A stretch of DNA of 64,000 nucleotides, taken from the NCBI GenBank assembly GCA_002713215.1, contig PAVO01000019.1, forward strand, positions 124,001-188,000. The letters are read 5' to 3'. The translations under genes were made by a program, and so were the position numbers. The notes under the pieces were generated by a model that saw only the letters and a list, made by a program, of their open reading frames with translations, searched no databases and was not told where the DNA came from. Positions 32,582 to 42,565 of this stretch are shown here, in pieces (position 1 is the stretch's first letter; the number at the start of each line of letters is the position of its first letter). The stretch comes from Crocinitomicaceae bacterium (lineage in GTDB: Bacteria > Bacteroidota > Bacteroidia > Flavobacteriales_G > Salibacteraceae).

Positions 32582-34883
32582 GTTTACAGTATTCTGTTTC
32601 CTATCGTTTTTTCTTTCCAGCGTTTCTTATTCGCAGGATTGTAATTCCACCATTGCTGGTTTCATTAAAGATGAAAGTTCCGGAGAGTCTATTCCTTATG
32701 CTAATGTGTTTCTAAAGGAACTGCAAAAAGGTGCTATATCAGATAGCTTGGGATTCTTTCGACTTGAGTCAGTTTGCCCGGGTAAATACCACATAAGCAT
32801 TAGTCATGTTGGTTGTGAAACAAAAGAGCTGTTTCTAGGCTTTACAAAAGATACTACCATAGAAGTGTGGTTAGATCACAACAGCCAACTGCTGAATGAT
32901 GTATCGATAATTGGCCAGCGAAAAAAATCTACCACCCAGGACAGGCAGTCGCTTAATTCTGATTTAATTACTCAAAACTCAAACAGGAATTTGGCAACCA
33001 TGCTTGAGAATATGACCGGGGTAAGTACTATAAATAACGGAAGCGGAATTTCCAAACCCGTGGTCCATGGTCTTTATGGAAATCGACTAACCATCTTAAA
33101 TAATGGAGTTGCACAAAGTGGGCAACAATGGGGCGTCGATCATAGTCCGGAAATTGACCCGCTTGTGGCTAATCGAATTACTGTAGTAAAAGGTGTGGGT
33201 GCATTGGAATATCAGGGAAATTCTTTGGGTAGTGTTATTTTGGTTGAGCCTAAGAAAATTCGATCGGAACCGCATCTTCACGGTGGAACTCGGTATTTTT
33301 TTGAATCCAATGGATTGGGAAATGGAATTAACCTTGAATTACAACAACACCATAAAATAATAGCCTGGCGAGTTGTAGGAACACTTAAAAAAAGTGGTGA
33401 TAACAACACTCCTGATTACTATTTACGGAATACCGGAAATGAGGAAGCCAATGTTGCGCTCCAACTGGAAAAGTTATGGAATAAAAAGTGGTTTAGCGAT
33501 TTGTATTTAAGTTCTTTTAATGCAGAATTAGGCGTTTTAAGAGGATCACACATTGGTAATCTAACCGATCTGGAAGAAGCATTTACTCGCGATGTTCCAT
33601 TTTATACGGAAGACGAGTTTTCCTATTCCATTGATGCTCCCTATCAAAAAGTAAATCACCATCTGCTGAAGTTCCATACCAGGTATAACCTTAGTAAAAG
33701 CCATTGGATCGATTTTACATACTCGGGCCAGTACAACTTGAGAAAGGAGTTTGACGTTAGGAGAAGCGGAAGATCCGATGCTCCTGCTTTAAGCCTGGAA
33801 CAATTCACCAACTTTCTTGAAGGAAAATACACGAATCACCTAGCCAATGACCTGGAATTAAAGACGGGAATTCAGTACAATAGAGTGGACAATGCCAATT
33901 TACCTGAAACGGGAGTAATTCCGTTAATCCCCGATTATATTTCAAATGAATATGGTGTTTTTGGACTGGTTACAAAAAGAATAAAGAAGGTTTCCATTGA
34001 GTTTGGAGGGCGTTACGATTACGAACAAAGAAATGTGGCAACCATCTCTAACCGGGTGCCACGAACAATTGTTCGGCATCAAAACGACTACCATAATATA
34101 AGTGGTGTATTGGGGTTCTCCTACGATTTTTTAAAAAGTTGGAATTTGTCTTATAACATTGGCTATGCGGCAAGAAACCCGGAAGTAAATGAACTATACA
34201 GTAAAGGATTGCATCAGGGAGTTAGTGGAATTGAAGAAGGAGATCCCAATTTGGCGCAAGAGAATTCTTTGAAGAATACCCTATCTCTTAAAGGGAAGGT
34301 GAAGGGCCGGTTGTTTTTTGAGTCTTTGGTTTACTACCAGGAGATTAATAATTACATTTTCCTCAACCCCCAGGATGAATTTCGATTGACTATCCGTGGA
34401 GCATTCCCAGTATTCAAATATGAACAAACGGATGCAAGGCTTGTAGGGTTTGATATGGCGGCAACCTATAAGGTTACCGAAGCAATTGAGGTCATTGGAA
34501 AATACAGCTACCTCCATGGGTACGACAAGGGCAACATGATTCCGTTGGTATATATGCCGGCCAATAATCTTTATGGGGAATTAAACTATCGACTTCCCAA
34601 ATGGGGAAAGTTTCGAAATGTGGAATTCCAGCTGAACTACAAATACGTATTCGAGCAGAAAAATTTATTGCCTTCACAAGATTTTGTTCCCGCACCAAAA
34701 GCTTATGATTTGGTTGGTGCTAAAATATCGATTGAAAGGCAATGGTCTAAATTGGGGTTGAAGTTATTTATTCGTGGCGAAAACCTACTCAACAATCGTT
34801 ATCGCGATTACCTGAACCGTCAAAGGTATTTTGCTGATGATTTAGGCTTCAATGTAATCGTCGGTATTAATATGTCATTTTAA
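32568..34883 (+). CDS. TonB-dependent outer membrane receptor, probably for zinc or another metal
   Basis: About 772 residues. The longer open frame starts inside the lipoprotein gene at 32481 with an arginine-rich sequence that is not a signal peptide; I prefer the TTG at 32568, giving RSGRFTVFCFLSFFLSSVSYSQ, a proper signal. It has an N-terminal carboxypeptidase-like domain (AGFIKDESSGESIPYANVFL), a plug domain (NRNLATMLENMTGVSTI, GLYGNRLTILNNGVAQSGQQ) and a C-terminal barrel ending in an aromatic residue (VGINMSF). The GQQWGVDHSPEIDP segment is shared by a subgroup of receptors linked to zinc uptake, as I recall. The Fur-family gene follows 13 bp later. Confidence 0.88.
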   Translation: MRSGRFTVFCFLSFFLSSVSYSQDCNSTIAGFIKDESSGESIPYANVFLKELQKGAISDSLGFFRLESVCPGKYHISISHVGCETKELFLGFTKDTTIEVWLDHNSQLLNDVSIIGQRKKSTTQDRQSLNSDLITQNSNRNLATMLENMTGVSTINNGSGISKPVVHGLYGNRLTILNNGVAQSGQQWGVDHSPEIDPLVANRITVVKGVGALEYQGNSLGSVILVEPKKIRSEPHLHGGTRYFFESNGLGNGINLELQQHHKIIAWRVVGTLKKSGDNNTPDYYLRNTGNEEANVALQLEKLWNKKWFSDLYLSSFNAELGVLRGSHIGNLTDLEEAFTRDVPFYTEDEFSYSIDAPYQKVNHHLLKFHTRYNLSKSHWIDFTYSGQYNLRKEFDVRRSGRSDAPALSLEQFTNFLEGKYTNHLANDLELKTGIQYNRVDNANLPETGVIPLIPDYISNEYGVFGLVTKRIKKVSIEFGGRYDYEQRNVATISNRVPRTIVRHQNDYHNISGVLGFSYDFLKSWNLSYNIGYAARNPEVNELYSKGLHQGVSGIEEGDPNLAQENSLKNTLSLKGKVKGRLFFESLVYYQEINNYIFLNPQDEFRLTIRGAFPVFKYEQTDARLVGFDMAATYKVTEAIEVIGKYSYLHGYDKGNMIPLVYMPANNLYGELNYRLPKWGKFRNVEFQLNYKYVFEQKNLLPSQDFVPAPKAYDLVGAKISIERQWSKLGLKLFIRGENLLNNRYRDYLNRQRYFADDLGFNVIVGINMSF

Positions 34884-34895
34884 AGTGGATGAACA

Positions 34896-35324
34896 ATGAA
34901 AGAAAATGTAGAATTAACCGAGATATTAAGAAGAAGAAATCTAAAAGCAACTTCAAAGAGGGTAAATGTACTTTCCGTAATTACCGAATACAATAAGGCT
35001 GTTCCCTACTCTGAAATTCAAAATTCATTGAAAGATTTCGATCGTGTTACCCTGTACCGAACACTAAACACGTTTATTGAATACGGGATAATTCACAAAG
35101 CACTGGTCAATGAAAATGAGACTTTTTATGCTATGTGTAGTGATTGCGATGTACACCACCACCACCACAAGCATGTTCATTTTAAATGCACAAAATGCGA
35201 TGAAGTTTCCTGTGTACAGGCCAACCATAAAATGGTACTAACCATTCCGGGCTATGTTGTCGAAAGTTTTGAAGTTGAAGCTACAGGAATATGTCAATCT
35301 TGTAATGAGCGCCTTATAAATTAG
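34896..35324 (+). CDS. Fur-family regulator (Zur-like)
   Basis: 142 residues with a winged-helix N-terminus (TSKRVNVLSVITEYNKAVPY, then DRVTLYRTLNTFIEYGII, the recognition helix) and a C-terminal metal-binding domain with two CxxC pairs (CTKC, CQSC) and an unusually His-rich stretch, DCDVHHHHHKHVHFKC. Fur-family repressors use Zn(II) or Fe(II) to bind operators. The position at the end of a receptor operon and the His-rich region point to zinc (Zur), although iron (Fur) cannot be excluded. It probably represses its own operon through the palindrome at 31953. Confidence 0.88.
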   Translation: MKENVELTEILRRRNLKATSKRVNVLSVITEYNKAVPYSEIQNSLKDFDRVTLYRTLNTFIEYGIIHKALVNENETFYAMCSDCDVHHHHHKHVHFKCTKCDEVSCVQANHKMVLTIPGYVVESFEVEATGICQSCNERLIN

Positions 35325-35346
35325 CTCAAACCATTCTTTGGGCTAA
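35321..35346 (+). terminator. Weak hairpin after the Fur-family gene
   Basis: Arms TTAGCTCAAA and TTTGGGCTAA (one G-T pair) with a 6-base loop; the first arm contains the stop codon. It has only a short A/T tail, so its strength is doubtful. Confidence 0.4.
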
Positions 35347-35477
35347 AATGTAACGACAACTTACTACCAATACCTGGTAATTTAATTCTATTGACAATCC
35401 CGGGTTTATAATTTTGAAAAAGGGATTCCCAAGGCGCAACTCATATCAACATCTTTGTCTAAATCCTTAATTGCCAA

Positions 35478-36536
35478 ATGATGATTTTATTCAGAAACCT
35501 TTCAATGGTTCTAGCCTGTCTTTGGCTGATCACATCTTGTGTACCTCAAAGAAAATATGCCGAACTTGAAAACAACTATGAAAAGAGTGAAGAGGAGCGC
35601 AACTATCTGTCTGGTGCCGTTAAAGATCTTGAAGTAGAAAAAAAGGAATTGGCAGGACGTGCAGAAAAGGTTCAATCCGACTATGAAAAATTAGACAACG
35701 ATTACAAAGACATAAAAGAGGATTACGATTATTTAAAAGACGATTACCGCAAGTTAACCGAATTCAAAAATCAGTTGATGCAGCACATGGCCAAATCGGC
35801 GGTTACCAGCAAGGAAGAAAACCAAAAGTTGCTTAGAAAAATGATTGAAGCTCAAGAAGATCTTCAACGAAAAGAAGACGCCCTTAAGCAAAAAGAAACC
35901 GAACTGAGAAAATTAGAGCAAGAGCTTAACGGAACAAAGAAGAATCTGGATGAGTTAGATATTGCACTTAAAAAGCGAGAAAAAAGAATTAACGAATTGG
36001 AGGCAATGATTGCGGAAAAAGATGCTGCCGCAAAGGCCCTGCGCGATAAAATTGCGAATGCCTTGCTTAACTTTAAAGATAAAGGCCTTACCGTAACCCA
36101 AAAAAATGGAAGAATTTATGTTTCCATGGAAGCCAAGTTGCTTTTTCCAAGTGGAAGTACAACCATTAATTCAGAAGGTAAGAAGGCCCTGGTTGAGTTA
36201 AGTAAAGTTTTGGAGAGTCAAAACGATATTACCATTCTGGTAGAAGGACATACAGATACAGATAAGATGAAGGGAACCGGTTGTATTAAGGACAACTGGG
36301 AGTTGTCAGTAATGCGCGCAACGGCAGTGGTTAAGCTTATGATGTCCAGCTCTAAAATCGATCCGGCCACATTAACGGCAGCAGGTAGAAGTGAATACAT
36401 ACCAGTTGACGAAACAGACAAATCCAAAAACAGGAGGATTGAAATTATTTTAACTCCGAATTTGGATAAGCTCTTTGAGATTCTTGATGAAGGTTCTTCT
36501 ACTGAAAACTCAGATTCTCCTTCTGCTCCGGAATAG
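35478..36536 (+). CDS. OmpA-family lipoprotein with coiled coil
   Basis: 352 residues. MMILFRNLSMVLACLWLITSC is a lipoprotein signal. Residues 30-190 are a long heptad-rich coiled coil (KEENQKLLRKMIEAQEDLQR and similar). The C-terminal part (210-330) is an OmpA/MotB peptidoglycan-binding domain: SMEAKLLFPSG, ILVEGHTDTD, LSVMRATAVV, AAGRSEYIPV and KNRRIEIIL. It would link the outer membrane to the cell wall. An acidic Ser-rich tail follows. Similar flavobacterial proteins are usually annotated only as OmpA family. Confidence 0.9.
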   Translation: MMILFRNLSMVLACLWLITSCVPQRKYAELENNYEKSEEERNYLSGAVKDLEVEKKELAGRAEKVQSDYEKLDNDYKDIKEDYDYLKDDYRKLTEFKNQLMQHMAKSAVTSKEENQKLLRKMIEAQEDLQRKEDALKQKETELRKLEQELNGTKKNLDELDIALKKREKRINELEAMIAEKDAAAKALRDKIANALLNFKDKGLTVTQKNGRIYVSMEAKLLFPSGSTTINSEGKKALVELSKVLESQNDITILVEGHTDTDKMKGTGCIKDNWELSVMRATAVVKLMMSSSKIDPATLTAAGRSEYIPVDETDKSKNRRIEIILTPNLDKLFEILDEGSSTENSDSPSAPE

Positions 36537-36590
36537 AACGAATCTTCATACTTCCTTTTTATTTGGCTTCCAGTTTTTTACTTTCGGGTA

Positions 36591-38303
36591 ATGAAAAACC
36601 GATGGCAATTTCAACCCGTCCCTGAAAAAAAGAAAATTGATCACCTGTTAGAGGTGCTGGGTGTCGACAAACGCATAGCTCGCATGTTGTTGACGCGTGG
36701 AATAGAAACCTACGACCAGGCCGAGCAATTTTTTAGGCCCAATTTAGACGACTTACACGATCCTTTTCTTATGAAGGATATGGACTTGGCCGTTGAAAGA
36801 ATTCAACATGCCATGGAAGAAGGGGAGAAGGTACTGATCTATGGTGACTATGATGTTGATGGGACAACTTCGGTTTCATTGATGGTTAAGTTTTTTGAAC
36901 CTTTTTATTCGGAATACATCGACTATTATATACCCGATCGATACAAGGAGGGCTATGGTATTTCGCTTCAAGGAATTGACCACGCAGAAAGCAATAACAT
37001 CTCTTTAATTATTGCTCTTGACTGCGGTATTCGAGCAGTTAACCAGGTGGAGTATGCAACCAAAAAGGGGATAGATTTTATTATATGCGACCATCATTTG
37101 CCACATGGTGACATTCCTAAGGCAGTGGCGGTACTTGATCATAAACGAGCAGATTGCCCCTATCCATACAAGGAGCTTACAGGATGCGGCATTGGGTTGA
37201 AGTTATGCCAGGCATTGACTAAGAAATTAGGTTTAGAAGATTCAGGTTGGATCAATCTGCTTGATTTTGTAGCAATTTCTTCAGCGTGCGATATTGTACC
37301 CATAACAGGCGAAAATCGAACCCTAACCTATTTGGGGATAGAGCAAATAAATTCCGCTCCACGTAAAGGGTTAGAGAGCATTGTTGAATTATCTGGCAAA
37401 AAAGGAAAGTTTACAGTTACCGATTTGGTATTTACCATTGGCCCGAGAGTAAATGCTGCCGGCCGAATTGGCGACGCGAAAAAAGCCGTGGAAATGCTCC
37501 TTTCTGAAGATGATTCCCTGGCCACGGAAGCCAGCCAAATTCTCGAAAAAAGAAATGCCGAACGCAAAGAGTTGGATCAAAGTATAACACAGGAAGCACT
37601 AGAATTCATTGAGGAGCGAGGAATGCAAGATCAAAAGACATCGGTTCTGTTTTCCGAGTCCTGGCACAAGGGAGTGGTAGGAATTGTGGCATCCCGATTG
37701 ATAGAAAGTTACTATCGTCCGACGATAGTACTGTGTGAGTCAAATGGAAAAGCAGTTGGCTCAGCCCGATCAGTTCCCGGTTTTAATATTCATGAAGCAT
37801 TGCAGCAATGCGAAGAATTTCTGGAACAATATGGTGGCCATGCATTTGCGGCGGGCATGACGTTGAGCCTTGAAAAGGTAGAAGCTTTTCAAAAGAAATT
37901 TGAGGAGGTAGTGTCGGGTACCATAGATTCGGAATTGTTGATTCCTACATTATTGGTCGATGAAGAAATTGATTTTACTGAAATCACTCCTAAATTTTGG
38001 CGATTGGTTAAACAGTTGGCTCCATTTGGACCTGAGAATATGAAACCTGTATTTGTAACCCGAAATGTGATTGATGCCAAATGGAGCAAAACGGTTGGCG
38101 ATGGTTCCCACCTAAAATTAGATGTATACCAGCGGGGGAAACCAAACTACAAGATGAGTGGAATTGCATTTGGAATGGGTGAATACGTTGATCGAATAAA
38201 AAGCAAAGAACCTTTTGACGTGTTATACACCATTGAAGAAAATGAATGGCAGGGAAATGTTAGCCTGCAAATGATGGTTAAGGACTTACGGTTTAAAATA
38301 TGA
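36591..38303 (+). CDS. recJ: Single-stranded-DNA-specific exonuclease RecJ
   Basis: 570 residues, the usual size. DHH-family motifs: VLIYGDYDVDGTTSVSLM near 82-99, ALDCGIR, ICDHHLPHGD near 166-175, TGCGIGLKLCQ near 200, and DHHA1 GPRVNAAGRIGDA plus GGHAFAAGMTLS near 420. It degrades ssDNA 5' to 3' in recombination and mismatch repair and needs Mn(II)/Mg(II). Its stop overlaps the following alpha/beta hydrolase start by 4 bp (ATGA), so they are cotranscribed. Confidence 0.95.
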   Translation: MKNRWQFQPVPEKKKIDHLLEVLGVDKRIARMLLTRGIETYDQAEQFFRPNLDDLHDPFLMKDMDLAVERIQHAMEEGEKVLIYGDYDVDGTTSVSLMVKFFEPFYSEYIDYYIPDRYKEGYGISLQGIDHAESNNISLIIALDCGIRAVNQVEYATKKGIDFIICDHHLPHGDIPKAVAVLDHKRADCPYPYKELTGCGIGLKLCQALTKKLGLEDSGWINLLDFVAISSACDIVPITGENRTLTYLGIEQINSAPRKGLESIVELSGKKGKFTVTDLVFTIGPRVNAAGRIGDAKKAVEMLLSEDDSLATEASQILEKRNAERKELDQSITQEALEFIEERGMQDQKTSVLFSESWHKGVVGIVASRLIESYYRPTIVLCESNGKAVGSARSVPGFNIHEALQQCEEFLEQYGGHAFAAGMTLSLEKVEAFQKKFEEVVSGTIDSELLIPTLLVDEEIDFTEITPKFWRLVKQLAPFGPENMKPVFVTRNVIDAKWSKTVGDGSHLKLDVYQRGKPNYKMSGIAFGMGEYVDRIKSKEPFDVLYTIEENEWQGNVSLQMMVKDLRFKI

Positions 38304-39208
38304 GAACGCTATTACTTACGGTTATTTGCTTTTTTGTTTTTGGTTGTAATCTTCCAAAGTGGTACCAGGCCAAATTGAACAAGAAGTTTGCTCGAAATGG
38401 TGTTGAAGAAAAATTGCTTAAAAAGAATGGACATTCAATTCATTACTATGAGGGGGGAGAAGGACCAGTCGTACTACTTATTCATGGATTTGGAGGTGAT
38501 GCTCAAACCACTTGGCATAGTTTAATTATAGAGCTATCCGAGAATTACCATGTAATTGCCCCTGATCTTTTGTGGTTTGGTTTAAGTTCAAGTTCACATT
38601 TACCAAATCTAGACTCTCAGGTTGATGCAATGTTCACCTTGCTTAATCATTGTAAAGTTGATTCAGGCAATGTAATTGGAATGTCTTATGGCGGGTTTGT
38701 TACTCTGGCATTAGTTAATAAGCATAGAGAATTGATTGATAAAATTTGCATTGCCGATAGCCCAGGTATGACTTTTAACGCTAATCTACTGGATTCTTTA
38801 GCTAAAGAACAAGATGAGGAAAGCTATCAAGATATTTTCGTTTTAAAATCACCGAACGATTTACAGCAATTATATAACCTCACATTTTATAAAAAGAGGC
38901 ATATCCCTAAGGGGATATTGAACGATGCATACGAGATGTATTTTACAAATTTTCAGGAAGAACAAAGGATGTTAATGACTTCCTTGCGAAAAAGTCAAAC
39001 GGACTTTCAAAATATTTCAATAGAAAATTTCCCTAAATCAATGGTTATTTGGGGAGCTGAAGATCATGTATTTCCTGTGTCCCAAGGGAAAAAACTAGCT
39101 AATTATATTGGTGCATCATTTGTTGAAATCCCAAATGCCGGGCATGCCAGCAACCTTGACAATAAAAAGGAGTTTAATAATCAAGTAAAGGTATTTTTCG
39201 CAAATTGA
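38300..39208 (+). CDS. Alpha/beta hydrolase, predicted lipoprotein
   Basis: 302 residues. MRTLLLTVICFFVFGC is a short lipoprotein signal (Cys 16). The hydrolase fold has the oxyanion HGFGGDAQTTW, the nucleophile Ser in GMSYGGF (around 131-137), the acid in WGAEDHVFP and the terminal His in NAGHASNLD. Substrate is unknown. It overlaps recJ by 4 bp; a functional link with recJ is not evident. It ends next to the convergent aldehyde dehydrogenase gene. Confidence 0.88.
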   Translation: MRTLLLTVICFFVFGCNLPKWYQAKLNKKFARNGVEEKLLKKNGHSIHYYEGGEGPVVLLIHGFGGDAQTTWHSLIIELSENYHVIAPDLLWFGLSSSSHLPNLDSQVDAMFTLLNHCKVDSGNVIGMSYGGFVTLALVNKHRELIDKICIADSPGMTFNANLLDSLAKEQDEESYQDIFVLKSPNDLQQLYNLTFYKKRHIPKGILNDAYEMYFTNFQEEQRMLMTSLRKSQTDFQNISIENFPKSMVIWGAEDHVFPVSQGKKLANYIGASFVEIPNAGHASNLDNKKEFNNQVKVFFAN

Positions 39209-40651
39209 TTACAGGCTTATACAAACATTCTTAGGCTCCGTAAAAAACTTCAGCGCCTCGAAGCCACCTTCACGTCCTACTCCGGAATTTTTAACTCCTC
39301 CGAAGGGAGTTCTTAAATCACGAACCAACCAACAGTTTACCCAAACAATTCCCATATGAATATCGTTAGCAACCCGGTGTGCTTTGGTCAGGTTTTCCGT
39401 CCATACAGTTGCGGCTAGGCCATATTGAGTGGAATTGGCCATCATAAGTACTTCTTCTTCAGTATCGAATGGAGTTATCGTTACCACCGGACCAAAGATT
39501 TCTTCCTGGTTGGTTCGGCAATCGTATGAGAGACCTTCAATAATGGTAGGCTCAATATAGTATCCTTCGGAATGCTCTCCTTCCAAATGGACTTGATTTC
39601 CACCGGTAAGGATGGTTCCTCCTTCTTCTTTGGTCAGCTGTATGTACGAGAGTACTTTTTCCATATGGCCCTTGGAGACAACGGCACCCAATTTGGCTTC
39701 AGGATCGGTAGGGTAGCTCACCTTTCTTCGGCTTACTTTTTCTACGAATGCATCCCTGAATTTTTCATAGATCCCACGTTGAATAAAGATTCTGGAACCA
39801 CACAAACAAATTTGACCCTGGTTAGCAAATGAAGATGCCAATGTTGTGTTAAGTGCTTTATCAAAGTCACAATCGTCAAAAATGATGTTTGGATTTTTAC
39901 CACCAAGTTCCAAAGACAACTTCTTAAATTTTGGTGCGGCTACTTTGGCAATTTGAGCCCCGGTTGCTGTTCCGCCTGTAAATGATATGGCACAGATATC
40001 ATCGTGCTCCGTAATGGATGATCCTACTTTGGGTCCAAGTCCGTGAACAATGTTCAGTACCCCCATGGGAAGACCAGCCTCTACACACAATTCTGAGAGT
40101 AAATAAGCCGTCATTGGAGTAACCTCGGATGGTTTTGCAACCACACAGTTACCTGCTGCAAGGGCAGGTGCAATTTTCCAGGTAAATAAATACAAAGGCA
40201 AATTCCAGGGAGAAATGCATCCAACTACTCCAAGCGGATCTCTTCGCGTATAATTAATTACCCGGTCTTCCATCATGTGCGCTTCAGAAGCAAAATGTAA
40301 TATTCCGGTTGCGAAAAAATGGAAGTTAGAAGCGGCTCGGGCAATGTCTACTTTTTTAGCAAGCCACAGGGGTTTTCCATTGTCTCTGGACTCTGCTTCG
40401 GCTAATTTGTCGTAATTCGCATTGATTAAGTCAACTATTTTTAGAATAATTTCAGAACGTTTTTCTTTTGGTGTAACCGACCAGGATGGGAAAGCTGCTT
40501 TGGCCGCTTCTACTGCCTGATTAACATCTCGTTCGTCAGAATCAGGAATCAGAGAATAAACCTTTCCGGTAGAAGGGTCAAAATTATCGAGGTACTCATT
40601 TGAAGCTGGTGCCTGAAGGGTTCCGTTGATATAATTCTGTAATTTGAACAT
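39209..40651 (-). CDS. Aldehyde dehydrogenase, aminomuconic-semialdehyde type
   Basis: 480 residues from ATG 40651 (a GTG 18 bp upstream is possible). Catalytic Asn is in PWNLPLYLFTWK, Glu in LELGGKNPN, Cys in QGQICLCGSR; FTGGTATG is the NAD site. The sequence is like 2-aminomuconic/2-hydroxymuconic 6-semialdehyde dehydrogenases (QNYINGTLQAP, NCWLVRDLRTPFGG). In the kynurenine breakdown pathway it would oxidise 2-aminomuconate semialdehyde. A RidA protein of the following step lies at 57412-57837, but other pathway genes are not in this window. Confidence 0.88.
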   Translation of the reverse strand: MFKLQNYINGTLQAPASNEYLDNFDPSTGKVYSLIPDSDERDVNQAVEAAKAAFPSWSVTPKEKRSEIILKIVDLINANYDKLAEAESRDNGKPLWLAKKVDIARAASNFHFFATGILHFASEAHMMEDRVINYTRRDPLGVVGCISPWNLPLYLFTWKIAPALAAGNCVVAKPSEVTPMTAYLLSELCVEAGLPMGVLNIVHGLGPKVGSSITEHDDICAISFTGGTATGAQIAKVAAPKFKKLSLELGGKNPNIIFDDCDFDKALNTTLASSFANQGQICLCGSRIFIQRGIYEKFRDAFVEKVSRRKVSYPTDPEAKLGAVVSKGHMEKVLSYIQLTKEEGGTILTGGNQVHLEGEHSEGYYIEPTIIEGLSYDCRTNQEEIFGPVVTITPFDTEEEVLMMANSTQYGLAATVWTENLTKAHRVANDIHMGIVWVNCWLVRDLRTPFGGVKNSGVGREGGFEALKFFTEPKNVCISL

Positions 40652-40756
40652 GCTAAAAATTTGGACCACAAATGTAGGATTTAGAATATTGTAATATTCT
40701 GACTATAAAGAACAAATAATGTATCGCTAATAAGTGAAAAAAATGACCTTTGCAGC

Positions 40757-42556
40757 ATGGCAATACCCTTAGCCAAAAAATGGAGTAAAGGCTTACGGGC
40801 TTTTCTGGTGTGGAGGACGAACCACATTAAAAACAAACCATTTGTTCTGATTTTGAGCGTGGTTATAGGTTTTCTGTGTGCAGTTGCTGCTTATTGTTTG
40901 AAGCAAGGTGTTCATCTGGTAGAATCCTTTTTTGTTGATACACTGGTTAAACAACAGGGTCAGACCTTGTTTTTCCTTCTTCCGATTATCGGGATTATTA
41001 TAACAACGCTTCTAATTAAATATGTTATTCGGGAAGATACGGGGCATGGAATACCAAATACCCTGTACGCGTTATCCAAGGGGAATGGGTTGATTTCTCT
41101 CAAGAGGACATTTTCTTCAGTAATTACTGCGGCTTTTACCGTTGGTTTTGGAGGTTCGTGTGGACTGGAGGGGCCGGCTGTTGGAACTACCTCAGCCATT
41201 GGATCAAACATGAGTAAATCGCTCCGACTAAATGTAAAAACCAGAAAGCTGATGATTGGTTGTGGTGCTGCGGCCGCGTTATCTGCCATTTTCAAAGCGC
41301 CGGTGGCTGCCATTGTATTTGCCATGGAAGTGATTTTGCTGGACATCACTACGTTTTCACTAATACCGTTGCTTCTATCCAGTGTTACTGCTGCGCTCTT
41401 TTCGAGATTGTTTTTTGGCGATGCACTACTGTTTGAGTTCGATATCGATTACGAAATAAAAATGCTTGACATCCCTTACTATTTGCTTCTGGGGCTGCTT
41501 GGAGGTTTTGTTGGAGTTTACTTTACTCGTGTCTATTTTCTGGTGTCAACGTTTTTTGGTAAAATCAAACGAAAACCAATAAAGATAGCTATCGGTGGAC
41601 TCAGCCTCGGAGCATTACTTTACCTGTTTCCTCCATTATATGGTGAAGGGTACGGAACCTTGCACCACCTTATAGAAAATGTACCATCTGAAGTATTGGA
41701 AAACAGCCAGTTTTCAGGATTTAAGGACAACATTTGGGTAATCCTTGGATTTCTTGCCTTAGTTATTGTTTTTAAAGCCTTTGCAACTACCATCACCTTC
41801 GGTGCCGGAGGTGTAGGAGGAATTTTTGCGCCTACCTTGTTTATGGGGAGTATCATGGGCTTTGTTTTTTCCAGGGGCATAAACGAATTACAACTAGGCA
41901 GTTTATCGGTAGGTAATTTTTCCCTGGTGGGTATGGCAGCACTTATGGCAGGAATTCTTCAGGCCCCCCTAACGGCAATCTTCCTTATTGCTGAAATTAC
42001 CGGAGGCTACGATTTGTTTATTCCTTTGATGATTACAACCTCTATAAGTTTTATCACGGTTAAATACTTTACCCAGCATTCTGTTTATACCATGCAGTTG
42101 GCTAAAAAAGGCCATTTAATTACGCACGATAAAGATCAGGCGGTGCTCACTCTAATGGATTTGAAGAATGAAATCGAAACTAATTTTAAGGTTGTAGGCC
42201 CGTACGATACATTGGGGGATTTGGTGAAGCAAGTGACCAACTCAAAGCGAAACCTATTTCCCGTAGTTGATGAAAATAAGCTCTTCATTGGAGTGGTTAC
42301 TCTCGATGACATTCGAGAAATAATGTTTGACCAGTACATGTATGAAAGAACAATGGTTCATGAGCTAATGTCCATGGCACCTGAGCACATTGAAATTTCC
42401 GATTCAATGAAAAAGGTGATGGAGAAATTTGAAGGAAGTGGAGCATGGAACCTACCCGTAATTGATCAGGGCAAGTACATTGGCTTTGTTTCTAAATCCA
42501 GACTGTATTCCGAATACAGAAAGAAACTCAAGGATTTTTATCAAGGAATTGATTAG
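40757..42556 (+). CDS. ClC family chloride channel/antiporter with CBS domains
   Basis: 599 residues. The membrane part (1-440) has the ClC signatures in order: GHGIPN (usual GSGIP), GLEGPAVG with the gating Glu, and GGIFAPTLFMG. About ten hydrophobic segments are visible. The C-terminal cytoplasmic region (455-590) consists of two CBS domains (LFPVVDENKLFIGVVTLDDI, NLPVIDQGKYIGFVSKSRL) that may bind adenine nucleotides. Presence of the gating Glu is compatible with either a channel or a Cl-/H+ antiporter. A TTTGCAGC-ATG start context occurs here, as in the HAD gene. Confidence 0.93.
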   Translation: MAIPLAKKWSKGLRAFLVWRTNHIKNKPFVLILSVVIGFLCAVAAYCLKQGVHLVESFFVDTLVKQQGQTLFFLLPIIGIIITTLLIKYVIREDTGHGIPNTLYALSKGNGLISLKRTFSSVITAAFTVGFGGSCGLEGPAVGTTSAIGSNMSKSLRLNVKTRKLMIGCGAAAALSAIFKAPVAAIVFAMEVILLDITTFSLIPLLLSSVTAALFSRLFFGDALLFEFDIDYEIKMLDIPYYLLLGLLGGFVGVYFTRVYFLVSTFFGKIKRKPIKIAIGGLSLGALLYLFPPLYGEGYGTLHHLIENVPSEVLENSQFSGFKDNIWVILGFLALVIVFKAFATTITFGAGGVGGIFAPTLFMGSIMGFVFSRGINELQLGSLSVGNFSLVGMAALMAGILQAPLTAIFLIAEITGGYDLFIPLMITTSISFITVKYFTQHSVYTMQLAKKGHLITHDKDQAVLTLMDLKNEIETNFKVVGPYDTLGDLVKQVTNSKRNLFPVVDENKLFIGVVTLDDIREIMFDQYMYERTMVHELMSMAPEHIEISDSMKKVMEKFEGSGAWNLPVIDQGKYIGFVSKSRLYSEYRKKLKDFYQGID

Positions 42557-42565
42557 GGGCTAAAT

